The notes under the pieces: generated by a model
Told to the model about the DNA's origin: nothing
Databases searched by the model: none
The model's input: only the letters and a program-made list of their open reading frames with translations
Program-made: the position numbers and the translations under genes
Shown here: positions 29,392 to 41,304 of the stretch, in pieces
Layout: each line of letters starts with the position of its first letter
Numbering within the stretch: the first letter of the stretch is position 1
Source: an uncultured Methylococcaceae bacterium
GTDB taxonomy: Bacteria; Pseudomonadota; Gammaproteobacteria; Methylococcales; Methylomonadaceae
Length of the DNA: 64,000 bases
Assembly: GCA_903917345.1 (NCBI GenBank)
Contig: CAIXAE010000011.1
Location: forward strand, 40,729 to 104,728
Direction of reading: 5' to 3'

Positions 29392-32300
29392 ATGGAACAG
29401 AAAAATCTTATTCTTGGAATCCCAACTTTTACTTACGCCGATTTATATGATGCTAACCGTCTAAAAGATTTAATGGACGTGTTTGATGAGTCTATCAAAA
29501 AGCATGATGTTGAATTGTATGATAAATTTTCTGCTTATCGTCAAAATCAGGGCGAGGGTTTAAAGCCAGAAGCTATTTCTGAGTTATTAGTTACTATGGG
29601 GCCTTATGTGGGGCAGTTTGTGGCTAAGTTGTTTAATGTTTCAGCAGAACATCAAGCTCAAACCGATAAGATTAAGGATGAAATTGATACTATCTTCACT
29701 TTTAAAAATGAAGTAGTTGAAAAACTCGGTGTGGTATTTAAAGGCCAAGATACCAGTGAATGGAAAATTCCTGATGTATTAAATCGTTTTGATTTGTTAA
29801 TCGCTGCGGGTTTTTCAGAAGCGAATGAAGATCCAGATCCAGAACATCGAGTTGCTCGTGTGGGTGCGGTGATTGGTTTGTTATCCAGCCACTATAAATT
29901 AGTTGCTAAAGGCAAAGACAGTGCTTATGAAAATGCTGAAGAACAAGTATCAGCTTTACGCGCTAAATTGGCGGCTGATGAGTTGGCGGCTACAGAATTT
30001 GCTGACATTATCGCGACTACTGAATCAGCTGATTTTGTGAGTGGATTAATGGATGTCGTGCAACGCTGGAGTTTTGTTGCGCAACAAGACAATGACATTG
30101 TTGCAGATTGGTTAAGTTTTAAATTTCCAGAAAAAAGAGATTTCGATAATTTAGTTGAGCATGAAGTGGTTGATCGTGGTCAATTTACGGCTTGGATGGG
30201 TGAGTTAGAGCACCGTCGCCGTCGTGATGGTTTTAAGTTAACTGATCCTCGTTATAATCAAAGACAAGTTTTATCAGAAGTTAATCATTGTATTTATTGC
30301 CATGAGCGTGACACAGATTCATGTTCTAAAGGTATGCGCAATAAAAAAACCAATGAGTTTAAAACCGATCCATTGGGTGTAACGACTATTGGTTGTCCTT
30401 TGGATGAAAAGATTTCCGAAATGCATTTGGTTAAACGCAAAGGTGACAATATTGGTGCCTTAGCGATTATCGTGGTTGATAACCCAATGTGCCCAGGTAC
30501 AGGTCATCGTATCTGTAACGAATGTATGAAAGGCTGTATCTACCAAAAAACCGATCCCGTAAATATTCCACAAATTGAAACCAGCGTGTTAACCGATGTG
30601 TTATTTATGCCGTATGGTTTTGAGATTTATAGTTTATTAACCCGTTGGAACCCATTAAACGTAAAACGCCCGGTGATGTTGCCTTATAACGGCAAAAACG
30701 CTTTGGTGGTGGGTTTAGGGCCTGCGGGTTACACCATGAGCCATTATTTATTGAATGAAGGCTTTGCGGTTGCTGGGATTGATGGTCTTAAATTAGAACC
30801 TTTACCGGTTGAGTTAACGGGTGATGCTAATACTTTACCAACGCCCATTTTGGATTTTAAAGATTTATATGAAGATTTAGATAAACGTATTTTAGCCGGC
30901 TTTGGTGGTGTGGCTGAATACGGTATTACTGTGCGTTGGGATAAAAACTTCTTAAAAGTGATTTATCTTACGTTACAAAGACGCGCAGCCTTTAGATCAT
31001 ACGGCGGTGTGCGTTTCGGTGGTACTTTAACCATTGATGATGCTTGGGAGTTGGGTTTTGATCATATCTGTATCGCTTCAGGTGCAGGTCAACCCACTAT
31101 TATTGATCTTAAAAATAATTTAATGCGTGGTATCCGTAAAGCATCAGATTTCTTGATGGCTTTACAATTAACGGGTGCGGCTAAAGCCTCTTCAATGGCT
31201 AATTTACAAGTGCGTTTACCGGCGGGTGTTATCGGTGGTGGTTTAACTGCGATTGATACGGCAACAGAATTGATGGCGTACTATCCTGTGCAAGTTGAAA
31301 AAATATTGCATCGTTATGAAACGCTAGTCAATGTGTATGGCGAGCAAGCCGTGCGTGCGCGTTATGACAAAGAAGAAGCAATTATTCTGGATGAGTTTTT
31401 AGCACACGGTAAAGTTATTCATGCAGAACGCGTGCGTGCAGAAGCAGAAGGCGAAGCGCCAAACTTCCAACCTCTAGTTGAAGCATGGGGTGGAGTGACT
31501 CTGTTTTACCGTAAAGGGATGAAGGATGCGCCGGCGTATCGTCAAAATCATGAAGAAATCAGTGAAGCTCTAGAAGAGGGTATTGCCTTAGCAGAAGGCA
31601 TGAGTCCTTTAGGTGCTGAGCCTGATGAGTTTGGTCATTTAGCATCTGTTGAATTTGAAAAATTAGTGTTAGATGGTGAGCGTTGGGTTAATTCTGGTGA
31701 AGTGGTTAATGTGCCTTTACGCAGTTTATATGTAGCGGCCGGTACTTCGCCTAACACTATTTATCAAAGTGAATATCCTGAAACTTTTGTCATGGATAAA
31801 TGGTTCTTCCAACGTTATGAGCCAGATTGGACTAACGATAGTGTTGAGTTAGTGCTCATGCACGATGAAAAAATGCCTAAGTTAGGTAAGCCTGCACCAT
31901 TAACCTCTTACCAAAAAGACGGTAAATTTATTAGTTTTTATGGTGATAATCATCCTGTGTATGCTGGTAACGTGGTTAAGGCGATGGCTAGTGCAAAGAA
32001 TGGCTATCCTTATGTCGCTAAATTATTTGCTAAAGAATTGGCGAGCTTGGATGTATCAAAACAAGCTGAGCGAGATGCAAACTTAACGCAATTTTTCTCA
32101 AAACTAGATGAAGCTTTTAATGCGACGATTGTCGAAATTAACCGTTTAACACCGACTATTATTGAAGTGGTTGTTAAAGCACCTTTCGCAGCAGAGAAGT
32201 TTTATCCAGGTCAATTCTATCGCGTACAAAATTATGAAGCCTTTGCACCGACTGTAGAAGGTACTGTTTTAGCGGCTGAAGGGTTAGCGTTAACCGGTGC

Positions 32301-33090
32301 AGAAGTGGATAAAGAGAAAGGTACTATTTCTTTAATTGCTTTAGAAATGGGCTCTTCTTCGCGTTTATGTGCAACTTGGAAAGTAGGTGATCCCGTTGTT
32401 GTTATGGGTGTAACCGGTACGCCAACGGATATTCCAAGCAATCAAACGGTGTTGTTGCTAGGTGGTGGTTTAGGTAACGCGGTATTGTTCTCAATTGGTA
32501 AAGCCTTACGTGCGGCTAATAATCGAGTGATTTATTTCGCGGGTTATAAGTATTCGCAAGACCGTTTTAAAGTTGAAGATGTAGAAGCTGCTGCTGATTT
32601 AATCGTTTGGTCAGTTGATAAAGGCGAAGGTGTTGAAGCGATTGTACCTACACGTCCACAAGATAAAAGTTTTGTCGGTAATATTTTAGAATGTATGGTG
32701 GCTTATGCAACGGGTGAATTGGGTGATCAACCTATTTCATTAGCAGATGTTGATCATCTTGTTGTGATTGGTTCTGACCGGATGATGGCAGCAGTAAAAT
32801 CAGCGCGTTTTGATGTATTAAAACCGTATCTAACTAAAGCGCATCATGCCATTGGTTCTATCAACTCACCGATGCAATGCATGATGAAAGGCATTTGTGC
32901 ACAATGTTTATGTAAACATGTGGATGCCGATTCAGGCAAAGAGTACTTTGTTTATTCTTGCTACAACCAAGATCAAGATTTAGACAAAGTGGATTTCCCG
33001 CATTTAAATGCGCGTTTGCGTCAAAATACTGTGCAAGAGAAATTATCTAACTTATGGTTGGATTACTTGCTAGAAAAACAAGAGTCTTAA
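29392..33090 (+). CDS. 1232-aa fused flavin/iron-sulfur NAD(P) oxidoreductase with NfnB-like and NfnA-like parts
   Basis: Domains in order: an alpha-helical N-terminus (1-290) I do not recognise; a Cys cluster region (about 300-383: CIYC near 300, a GCPLD Cys near 336, MCPGTG and CNECMKGC) fitting two iron-sulfur clusters; a GltD-like FAD/NAD(P) module (from about 432, VVGLGPAGYTMS, and GGGLTAIDTATE later); a ferredoxin-reductase-like module (from about 906, FYPGQFYRVQ, then LLGGGLGNAVLFSIGKAL); and a PyrK-type [2Fe-2S] site (C1163, C1169, C1172 or C1174, Cys near 1191). This is the arrangement of NfnB followed by NfnA, fused. Transfer between NADH, NADPH and ferredoxin is likely; bifurcation is inference. 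Confidence 0.85.
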   Translation: MEQKNLILGIPTFTYADLYDANRLKDLMDVFDESIKKHDVELYDKFSAYRQNQGEGLKPEAISELLVTMGPYVGQFVAKLFNVSAEHQAQTDKIKDEIDTIFTFKNEVVEKLGVVFKGQDTSEWKIPDVLNRFDLLIAAGFSEANEDPDPEHRVARVGAVIGLLSSHYKLVAKGKDSAYENAEEQVSALRAKLAADELAATEFADIIATTESADFVSGLMDVVQRWSFVAQQDNDIVADWLSFKFPEKRDFDNLVEHEVVDRGQFTAWMGELEHRRRRDGFKLTDPRYNQRQVLSEVNHCIYCHERDTDSCSKGMRNKKTNEFKTDPLGVTTIGCPLDEKISEMHLVKRKGDNIGALAIIVVDNPMCPGTGHRICNECMKGCIYQKTDPVNIPQIETSVLTDVLFMPYGFEIYSLLTRWNPLNVKRPVMLPYNGKNALVVGLGPAGYTMSHYLLNEGFAVAGIDGLKLEPLPVELTGDANTLPTPILDFKDLYEDLDKRILAGFGGVAEYGITVRWDKNFLKVIYLTLQRRAAFRSYGGVRFGGTLTIDDAWELGFDHICIASGAGQPTIIDLKNNLMRGIRKASDFLMALQLTGAAKASSMANLQVRLPAGVIGGGLTAIDTATELMAYYPVQVEKILHRYETLVNVYGEQAVRARYDKEEAIILDEFLAHGKVIHAERVRAEAEGEAPNFQPLVEAWGGVTLFYRKGMKDAPAYRQNHEEISEALEEGIALAEGMSPLGAEPDEFGHLASVEFEKLVLDGERWVNSGEVVNVPLRSLYVAAGTSPNTIYQSEYPETFVMDKWFFQRYEPDWTNDSVELVLMHDEKMPKLGKPAPLTSYQKDGKFISFYGDNHPVYAGNVVKAMASAKNGYPYVAKLFAKELASLDVSKQAERDANLTQFFSKLDEAFNATIVEINRLTPTIIEVVVKAPFAAEKFYPGQFYRVQNYEAFAPTVEGTVLAAEGLALTGAEVDKEKGTISLIALEMGSSSRLCATWKVGDPVVVMGVTGTPTDIPSNQTVLLLGGGLGNAVLFSIGKALRAANNRVIYFAGYKYSQDRFKVEDVEAAADLIVWSVDKGEGVEAIVPTRPQDKSFVGNILECMVAYATGELGDQPISLADVDHLVVIGSDRMMAAVKSARFDVLKPYLTKAHHAIGSINSPMQCMMKGICAQCLCKHVDADSGKEYFVYSCYNQDQDLDKVDFPHLNARLRQNTVQEKLSNLWLDYLLEKQES

Positions 33091-33117
33091 TTAATATATC
33101 AACTTAGCGTTAATTAT

Positions 33118-33609
33118 TTGAATACCATCTCAAATTGCTTATGTGGTTCCAGTTTGGCTTATAGCCAATGCTGTGAACCGTATCATTCTGGAGGTAAGCT
33201 ACCATTTACGGCGGAAGCTTTGATGAGATCACGGTATTCTGCTTATGTATTGCGTGATGTTGACTATTTGAAAGATACCTGGGATGAGAGTCGGCGTCCC
33301 AAGGCAATTGATTTTTCTAAAGAAACCATTCACTGGTTGCGTCTTGAAATAATTGATGTAAAAAAAGGTAGTCTAAAGGATATTAAAGGAGTAGTTACTT
33401 TTAAGGCTTATTTTATGCAAGATGATGAAGAATGTGTGATGAATGAAATTAGTCGTTTTACCAAAGTAAATGGTCGTTGGTTTTATTTGGATGGTGTTAT
33501 TAAATCAATGGGCAGAGTAAATTCGCAAGCAAATCAAGGTAAAAACGCGGATTGTGTTTGTGGCAGTGGTAAAAAATTTAAACGTTGTTGTGGTGCTGGT
33601 AGTAGTTGA
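33118..33609 (+). CDS. ychJ: YchJ family protein with two SEC-C motifs
   Basis: A 163-aa UPF0225/YchJ protein. SEC-C zinc-binding motifs lie at both ends: CLCGSSLAYSQCCEPYH at the N-terminus and CVCGSGKKFKRCC at the C-terminus, with an NTF2-like middle (EALMRSRYSAYVLRDVDYL). The start is TTG at 33118; no ATG or GTG is available in frame before the first SEC-C motif. Molecular role unknown. It follows the Nfn-like gene by 27 bp. Confidence 0.92.
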   Translation: MNTISNCLCGSSLAYSQCCEPYHSGGKLPFTAEALMRSRYSAYVLRDVDYLKDTWDESRRPKAIDFSKETIHWLRLEIIDVKKGSLKDIKGVVTFKAYFMQDDEECVMNEISRFTKVNGRWFYLDGVIKSMGRVNSQANQGKNADCVCGSGKKFKRCCGAGSS

Positions 33610-33701
33610 TATGGGTAATATCCATGACAATAGATTGACTTCATTACGAGTAGTCATAGAAAATACATTATTTGAATTGATAGATACCTTTAAAACTTCG
33701 C

Positions 33702-34529
33702 ATGCATAATCGTGTTTCTGGCCAAGATAACTTAGTTTCTGTTCGAGATTTGACGTTCTCGCGCGGTAATAAGAAAATTTTTGATGATATCTCTTTAGAC
33801 TTTCAGCGAGGAAAAGTAACTGCAATCATGGGGCCGAGTGGAACTGGAAAAACCACAATGCTTAAGTTGATTGGAGGGCAATTGTTCCCTGACAAAGGTT
33901 CCGTTTTCGTTGATGGTCAAAATGTTCATAAGTTGCGTCGAGCTGATTTATATAATCTACGTAAGCGTTTAGGTATGTTATTTCAAAGTGGTGCGTTATT
34001 AACCGACATGTCTGTTTTTGATAATGTGGCTTTTCCCCTGCGCGAACATACTCAATTAACTGAATCAATGATTCGTACTTTAGTGTTAATGAAGCTACAG
34101 GCCGTAGGTTTAAGGGGTGCTAGTCAATTAATGCCTAATGAGTTGTCTGGTGGTATGGCTAGACGGGTTGCTTTAGCAAGAGCTATTGCGCTTGATCCAA
34201 TGATGATTATGTATGATGAGCCCTTTACTGGCCAAGACCCGATTTCTATGGGTGTTCTAGTACACCTGATTAAATCATTGAATAATATTCTGGGCCTAAC
34301 TAGTATTATTGTCTCTCATGATGTACACGACACCATGGCAATAGCAGATTATATCTATGTACTTTCAGGGGGAAAGATTGTTGGCCAAGGATCGCCAAAA
34401 GAAATTCAGGAGTCCGATTCTGAGTGGGTGCAACAATTCATGACGGGCGCCGCAGACGGGCCGGTTCATTTTCATTATCCTGCAAAAGATTATATTGATG
34501 ATTTGATGTCCTCTGGAAAGCGATATTAA
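33702..34529 (+). CDS. mlaF: Phospholipid ABC transporter ATP-binding protein MlaF
   Basis: ATPase of the Mla system that moves phospholipids between inner and outer membranes. Walker A is GPSGTGKTT, the ABC signature is LSGGMARRV and Walker B is MIMYDEP followed by FTGQDPISMG. 275 aa is normal. First gene of mlaF-mlaE-mlaD-mlaB-murA; mlaE begins 40 bp downstream. Confidence 0.96.
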   Translation: MHNRVSGQDNLVSVRDLTFSRGNKKIFDDISLDFQRGKVTAIMGPSGTGKTTMLKLIGGQLFPDKGSVFVDGQNVHKLRRADLYNLRKRLGMLFQSGALLTDMSVFDNVAFPLREHTQLTESMIRTLVLMKLQAVGLRGASQLMPNELSGGMARRVALARAIALDPMMIMYDEPFTGQDPISMGVLVHLIKSLNNILGLTSIIVSHDVHDTMAIADYIYVLSGGKIVGQGSPKEIQESDSEWVQQFMTGAADGPVHFHYPAKDYIDDLMSSGKRY

Positions 34530-34569
34530 TTAATATGTACTTAATTTTGACGATTTAAATTACGATACG

Positions 34570-35352
34570 ATGATGGATTTTATAGAAGGTTTAGGTGCTA
34601 GTACTCGGATTAGTTTCAACAAACTAGGGCGGGGTACGCATTTTCTAGTGCAAACTATTTCAGGTATTATGAGCGTGCTTTTACGTCCCAGATTATTGAC
34701 GAAGCAGTTATATTCAGTAGGTGTGATGTCCTTTTTAATTATCACTATCTCAGGTTTATTTGTCGGGATGGTATTAGGTTTACAAGGTTATTACACTCTA
34801 TCTGACTTTGGGGCAGAAGAAACTTTGGGCGTTATGGTAGCCGCTTCTTTAGTTAGAGAATTAGGGCCGGTGGTTTCAGCTTTATTGTTTGCAGGTCGAG
34901 CTGGATCGGCGTTAACAGCAGAAATTGGTTTAATGAAAGCAACCGAACAGCTATCGGGCATGGAAATGATGGCGATTGATCCTATAAAGCGTATTATTAC
35001 GCCGCGTTTTTTAGCAGGTTTAATCTCTATGCCATTATTGGCGGGCATATTTAGCGCAGTGGGAATTATCGGTGGGCAAATTGTTGGTTCGGGTCTTTTG
35101 GGCGTTGATGAAGGCGCTTATTGGTCTCAAATGCAAGCCAGCATAGATTTTTATGATGACATTGTTAACGGTGTTATCAAAAGTATCGTTTTCGGTTTTG
35201 TAACATCTTGGATAGCGTTATTTGAAGGTTATGATGCAATTCCTACTTCTGAAGGTGTTAGTAGGGCAACTACACGCACCGTGGTTAATTCCGCATTTAC
35301 TATTTTAGGTTTAGATTTTATCTTGACTGCACTCATGTTCGGAGATCATTAA
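34570..35352 (+). CDS. mlaE: Phospholipid ABC transporter permease MlaE
   Basis: Inner-membrane permease with about five or six hydrophobic segments. Characteristic stretches are FVGMVLGLQGYYTLSDFGAE, VRELGPVVSALLFAGRAGSALTAEIGLMK and MSGMEMMAIDP-like sequence. 260 aa, typical. mlaD starts one base after its stop. Confidence 0.96.
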   Translation: MMDFIEGLGASTRISFNKLGRGTHFLVQTISGIMSVLLRPRLLTKQLYSVGVMSFLIITISGLFVGMVLGLQGYYTLSDFGAEETLGVMVAASLVRELGPVVSALLFAGRAGSALTAEIGLMKATEQLSGMEMMAIDPIKRIITPRFLAGLISMPLLAGIFSAVGIIGGQIVGSGLLGVDEGAYWSQMQASIDFYDDIVNGVIKSIVFGFVTSWIALFEGYDAIPTSEGVSRATTRTVVNSAFTILGLDFILTALMFGDH

Positions 35353-35353
35353 C

Positions 35354-35820
35354 ATGCAGCACACTCGTAATCAGGACACACTTGTTGGGCTTTTGGTCGC
35401 TTCAGGTATTGCTGGTCTTTTCTTTCTTGCTATGCACGTCAGTAATTTGAGTTCTTTTTCTGACGAAGATAGTTATACCATTACTGCGAAGTTTGAAAAC
35501 TCGGGTGGCTTAAAAGTTAAATCTCCTGTCTCTGCTGCTGGAGTCAAAATAGGTAAGGTGACTTCAATTTCATTTGATCCTAAGACATATAAATCAGTGG
35601 TGCAATTAAGCATTAATTCGAAATATAGCACATTGCCCGATGATACGACTGCTAGTGTTTTTACTGCGGGGCTATTAGGTGAGCAATATGTTAATCTTGA
35701 GCCTGGTGGATCTGAAACTTATTTGAAAAAAGGGGGGGAGATTGAAATCACCCAATCAGCCATTATTCTCGAAAAGGCGATAGGACAATTCTTATTCAAA
35801 TCAGCAGCGGAAGAGAAAAA

Positions 35821-35824
<4 letters not shown>
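35354..35824 (+). CDS. mlaD: Lipid-binding MCE protein MlaD
   Basis: Periplasmic MCE-domain protein anchored by one N-terminal helix (about 10-28). The MCE domain (about 40-118) contains FENSGGLKVKSPVSAAGVKIGKV and AGLLGEQYVNLEPGG. It forms a hexameric ring on MlaE in E. coli. 156 aa. The GTG start of mlaB overlaps its last codons. Confidence 0.95.
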
Positions 35825-37451
<1,627 letters not shown>

Positions 37452-37460
37452 GGCTATTCA

Positions 37461-38090
37461 ATGATAACTATTGCTGTATCTAAAGGTAGAATTTATGAGG
37501 ATGCATTGCCCTTATTAGCCGCAGCTGGCATTGTACCCATTGATGATCCTAAGACTTGTCGAAAATTAATATTGGCTACTACACGTCCCGATGTACAGCT
37601 TGTCATTATTCGCGCAACTGACGTGCCTACTTTTGTGGAGTATGGCGCTGCTGATATGGGTGTTGCAGGTAAAGATGTATTGTTGGAGCATGGTGCTGAA
37701 GGATTGTACGAACCTTTAGATTTAAAGATTGCGGGCTGTCGATTAATGACAGCAACACATAAGGATGCACCTGAATTAAGCGGTCGCATTCGTGTGGCTA
37801 CGAAGTACGTTAAAATTGCACAAAGTTATTTTGCGAGTAAGGGCATTCAAGCTGAGATTATTAAGTTATACGGCTCTATGGAATTGGCGCCGTTAGTGGG
37901 TTTAGCGGATTGTATAGTCGATTTAGTGGATACCGGCAATACTTTAAAGGCTAATGATTTAGAGCCGCGAGAATTGATTATGGATATCAGTTCCAGATTA
38001 GTTGTTAATAAAGCTTCAATGAAGATGAAGCATGCTGCTATTACAGATTTAATCTCTCACTTTGAAAAAGCGCTTGCCATCAGGAATTAA
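37461..38090 (+). CDS. hisG: ATP phosphoribosyltransferase, short form
   Basis: First step of histidine synthesis. At 209 aa it is the short HisG form, which needs the regulatory partner HisZ; no hisZ is in this window. Family stretches are [43 protein letters not shown] in part, and [12 protein letters not shown]. hisD starts 1 bp after its stop. Confidence 0.96.
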   Translation: MITIAVSKGRIYEDALPLLAAAGIVPIDDPKTCRKLILATTRPDVQLVIIRATDVPTFVEYGAADMGVAGKDVLLEHGAEGLYEPLDLKIAGCRLMTATHKDAPELSGRIRVATKYVKIAQSYFASKGIQAEIIKLYGSMELAPLVGLADCIVDLVDTGNTLKANDLEPRELIMDISSRLVVNKASMKMKHAAITDLISHFEKALAIRN

Positions 38091-38091
38091 G

Positions 38092-39396
38092 ATGTCTTAT
38101 TTGAATATGAATAAACTGGATGCCACATCCATTGATTTTTCTGAGCGATTAAAAAAATTATTAGCTTGGAATGAAGCGGATGATTTAGATATTCAAGTAA
38201 AGGTTTTAAATATTATTGCTGACGTGCGTAATAAGGGTGATCAAGCGATTATTGAATACACAAATCGGTTTGACCATCGAGATATTAAACAAGCAACTGA
38301 GTTAGAGCTTTCAAAAGATAGATTAAAGTCAGCGTGGGAAAAGTTATCTCTGGAGCAATCTCAGGCTTTGAAAACAGCAGCAGACCGTATTAAGGCTTAT
38401 GCTGAGCATCAAAAATTACAATCTTGGCAATATACTGAAGAAGATGGCACTGTATTAGGTCAAAAGGTGAGTCCTTTACCCAGTGTTGGTCTTTATGTGC
38501 CTGGTGGTAAGGCGGCATATCCATCATCTGTTTTGATGAATGCTATTCCGGCTAAAGTAGCAGGGGTAAAAGAATTAATAATGGTTGTGCCTACGCCGAA
38601 TGGTTATACAAATGATCTTGTGTTGGCGGCGGCGTATTTGGCGGGTGTTGATCGAGTATTCACTATGGGTGGTGCGCAAGCTGTTGCTGCATTGGCTTAT
38701 GGTACTGAAACTATTCCAGCAGTAGCAAAGATAGTGGGCCCTGGTAATATTTATGTGGCGACCGCTAAAAAAATGGTATTTGGGCAAGTGGGTATCGATA
38801 TGATTGCCGGACCTTCTGAGATTTTGGTTATTTGTGACGGTAAAACTAATCCCGATTGGATTGCAATGGATTTATTCTCTCAAGCTGAACATGATGAAAA
38901 TGCACAATCGATATTAATTTCTAACGATAGTGATTTTTTGCATGCGGTAGAGCAGAGTATAAATAGTTTACTTCCAACTATGGAGCGAGCTGAGATCATT
39001 AGGGCTTCTTTAATAGGTAGGGGCGCTTTCATTAAGGTTGATAACTTAAAGCAGGCTGCAGAGATTGCTAATATTATTGCTCCTGAGCATTTAGAGTTAT
39101 CAGTTGAAAATCCGGAAATTTTATCTGAAAGTATTCAGCATGCGGGTGCTATTTTTATGGGTCGTTTTACTGCAGAAGCATTGGGCGATTATTGTGCGGG
39201 CCCAAATCATGTATTGCCAACATCAAGTACTGCACGATTTTCATCACCATTAGGCGTTTATGATTTTCAAAAACGATCTAGTATCATTAACTGTTCTGAA
39301 ACTGGTGCGGATACCTTAGGTAAAACGGCATCAATCTTAGCGCGAGGAGAAAGCTTAACAGCCCATGCCCGCTCTGCAGAATACAGAATTAAGTAA
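38092..39396 (+). CDS. hisD: Histidinol dehydrogenase
   Basis: Last two oxidations of histidine synthesis, Zn- and NAD-dependent. Signatures: [42 protein letters not shown] and [14 protein letters not shown]. Start chosen at ATG 38092, preceded by AGGAATTAAG, giving 434 aa; a longer TTG frame from 38062 overlaps hisG without support. Confidence 0.97.
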   Translation: MSYLNMNKLDATSIDFSERLKKLLAWNEADDLDIQVKVLNIIADVRNKGDQAIIEYTNRFDHRDIKQATELELSKDRLKSAWEKLSLEQSQALKTAADRIKAYAEHQKLQSWQYTEEDGTVLGQKVSPLPSVGLYVPGGKAAYPSSVLMNAIPAKVAGVKELIMVVPTPNGYTNDLVLAAAYLAGVDRVFTMGGAQAVAALAYGTETIPAVAKIVGPGNIYVATAKKMVFGQVGIDMIAGPSEILVICDGKTNPDWIAMDLFSQAEHDENAQSILISNDSDFLHAVEQSINSLLPTMERAEIIRASLIGRGAFIKVDNLKQAAEIANIIAPEHLELSVENPEILSESIQHAGAIFMGRFTAEALGDYCAGPNHVLPTSSTARFSSPLGVYDFQKRSSIINCSETGADTLGKTASILARGESLTAHARSAEYRIK

Positions 39397-39453
39397 GATT
39401 CAGAGTTATGTTGTTATTGACTACTTTGAATGGCTTAACGTTATTTTAATGCC

Positions 39454-40548
39454 ATGAATAATTCCATTTTAATTTCTAGTATTTTTCGAAAAGAAGTTTT
39501 AGAAATGGTTGCTTATAAAGTGGCCAATGCGCAAGGTTTTATTAAGTTAGATGCGATGGAAAATCCGTTTAGTTGGCCAGAAGAAATTAAGAAAGAATGG
39601 ATAGAGCATTTAAAAGAAGCAAAATTAAATCGTTATCCTGACCCAGAAGCGGTTCAACTAGTGAGTACCCTTAGAAAGGTAAATCATCTTCCTGAACAGT
39701 TTGATATTTTGTTGGGAAACGGGTCTGATGAAATTATCCAATTGTTGTTGATGGCATTACCTGAGGGTTCGGCGGTATTAGCGCCAGCGCCGGGATTTGT
39801 GATGTATAAACAAATAAGTGATTGTTTGGGCTTAAATTATATTGGTGTGCCTGTATTAACAGAGGGCTTCGATTTAGATTTGCCTGCAATGTTGGTAGCA
39901 ATAGATGAGTATAAGCCTTTACTTGTTTTCTTGGCTTATCCTAATAACCCCACCAGTAATTTGTTCAGTGCAGATGCTATTCATGCCATTATAAAAGCCT
40001 CGCCGGGTATAGTCGTTGTTGATGAGGCTTATGCTCCGTTTGCAAATGCAAGTTTTATAGATCAACTCAGTCAATACGAAAATTTATTGATTATGCGTAC
40101 GGTTTCCAAGTTAGGTTTAGCAGGATTACGATTGGGTTATGTGATGGGGTTGTCTGCTATTATTGAGCAACTGAATAAGGTTCGATTACCCTATAATATT
40201 AATTGCCTCACGCAAATAACGGCTGAGTTTGCTTTGGCTAACGGCGAGCTTTTTGATCGGCAGACAGGAGTCATTTGTGAGCAAAGAGCATTGGTTTTTG
40301 ATGAGCTTAATAAATTAGATGGGATTCTAGCTTATCCCAGTTCGGCAAACTTTATCCTTTTCAAAGTACCTATTAATAAAGCGACAGATATATTTTTATC
40401 GATAAAAAATAAGGGTGTTTTAATAAAAAACATGACGGCTCAAGGTGGGTTATTGAGTGATTGTTTAAGGGTTACGATTGGGAAGCCTGATGAGAATTTA
40501 GCGTTTCTTAATGCGTTAAGAACAAGTTTGGCAGAGTTAAGCTTATAA
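39454..40548 (+). CDS. hisC: Histidinol-phosphate aminotransferase
   Basis: PLP enzyme converting imidazole-acetol phosphate to histidinol phosphate. The PLP Lys is in MRTVSKLGLAGLRLGYV; LLGNGSDEIIQLL and VVDEAYAPFA are other PLP-site segments. 364 aa. The start is 58 bp after hisD. Only hisG, hisD and hisC are grouped here; the other his genes must be elsewhere. Confidence 0.95.
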   Translation: MNNSILISSIFRKEVLEMVAYKVANAQGFIKLDAMENPFSWPEEIKKEWIEHLKEAKLNRYPDPEAVQLVSTLRKVNHLPEQFDILLGNGSDEIIQLLLMALPEGSAVLAPAPGFVMYKQISDCLGLNYIGVPVLTEGFDLDLPAMLVAIDEYKPLLVFLAYPNNPTSNLFSADAIHAIIKASPGIVVVDEAYAPFANASFIDQLSQYENLLIMRTVSKLGLAGLRLGYVMGLSAIIEQLNKVRLPYNINCLTQITAEFALANGELFDRQTGVICEQRALVFDELNKLDGILAYPSSANFILFKVPINKATDIFLSIKNKGVLIKNMTAQGGLLSDCLRVTIGKPDENLAFLNALRTSLAELSL

Positions 40549-40704
40549 GTGATGATTCGTGTTTGATAAACATAAGCAATATTCAGTGAGTTTAATACTT
40601 TAATTATCGTTAGCAAGTGCTTTAAATTCACCAGCTTAAAATGTTATATTGGCGCAAATAAAAATGAGCTGTAAGGCCGTGTATAAAATCAGGAGATTTC
40701 TATA

Positions 40705-41304
40705 ATGAATAATAAAGGCGTAGATAAGTCTAAACGCCAGTTTTTGACTTCGGCTTTGACCGTGGTCGGTGCTGTGGGTTCTGGGTATTTGGCGGTTCCT
40801 TTTCTTGCTCAAATGCAACCCAGTGTAAAGGCGATGGCTGCTGGAGCACCTGTCGAAGTTGATATCAGTAAGATTGAAGATGGACAGCTAATTAGAGTCG
40901 CATGGCGTGGAAAACCTGTTTGGGTTTTAAATAGACAGCCGGAAGTATTAGCCACGTTAAAGACTTTAGATAGTGAGTTAAGAGATCCGCAATCAAATGA
41001 TTCAATTCAACCCCCATCTAGTAAGAATGCGGTGAGATCTCAGCGACCTGAGATATTTGTTGCCGTAGGTTTATGTACACATTTAGGTTGTTCACCAACT
41101 TTCCGTCCAGAAATTGCTCCTGTTGATTTGGGTGATAAATGGCAAGGCGGTTTCTTTTGTCCATGCCATGGTTCTTGGTTTGATCTAGCGGGTCGCGTAT
41201 ATCGTGGCGTGCCAGCACCGTCAAACTTAGAAATTCCACCTTATCGTTTCATTACCGATACACGCATTATGATTGGTGAATCTTCTGAGGAGAAAAGTGC
41301 ATGA
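40705..41304 (+). CDS. petA: Ubiquinol-cytochrome c reductase Rieske iron-sulfur subunit
   Basis: Rieske protein of the bc1 complex, carrying electrons from ubiquinol to cytochrome c1. Cluster ligands are in CTHLGC and CPCHGSWFD. The N-terminus has a KRQFLT Tat-like motif and one hydrophobic anchor (about 16-34). 199 aa. A good Shine-Dalgarno (AGGAGA) precedes the ATG. It overlaps petB by 4 bp. Confidence 0.97.
   Translation: MNNKGVDKSKRQFLTSALTVVGAVGSGYLAVPFLAQMQPSVKAMAAGAPVEVDISKIEDGQLIRVAWRGKPVWVLNRQPEVLATLKTLDSELRDPQSNDSIQPPSSKNAVRSQRPEIFVAVGLCTHLGCSPTFRPEIAPVDLGDKWQGGFFCPCHGSWFDLAGRVYRGVPAPSNLEIPPYRFITDTRIMIGESSEEKSA

Noticed and set aside
29392..33090. Large oxidoreductase considered as glutamate synthase small chain or PyrK alone
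   Set aside because: It contains both the GltD-like and the PyrK/FNR-like halves plus an additional N-terminal domain, so neither single name fits.
38062..38091. Upstream TTG start for hisD inside hisG
   Set aside because: The ATG at 38092 has AGGA upstream and gives the usual HisD length.
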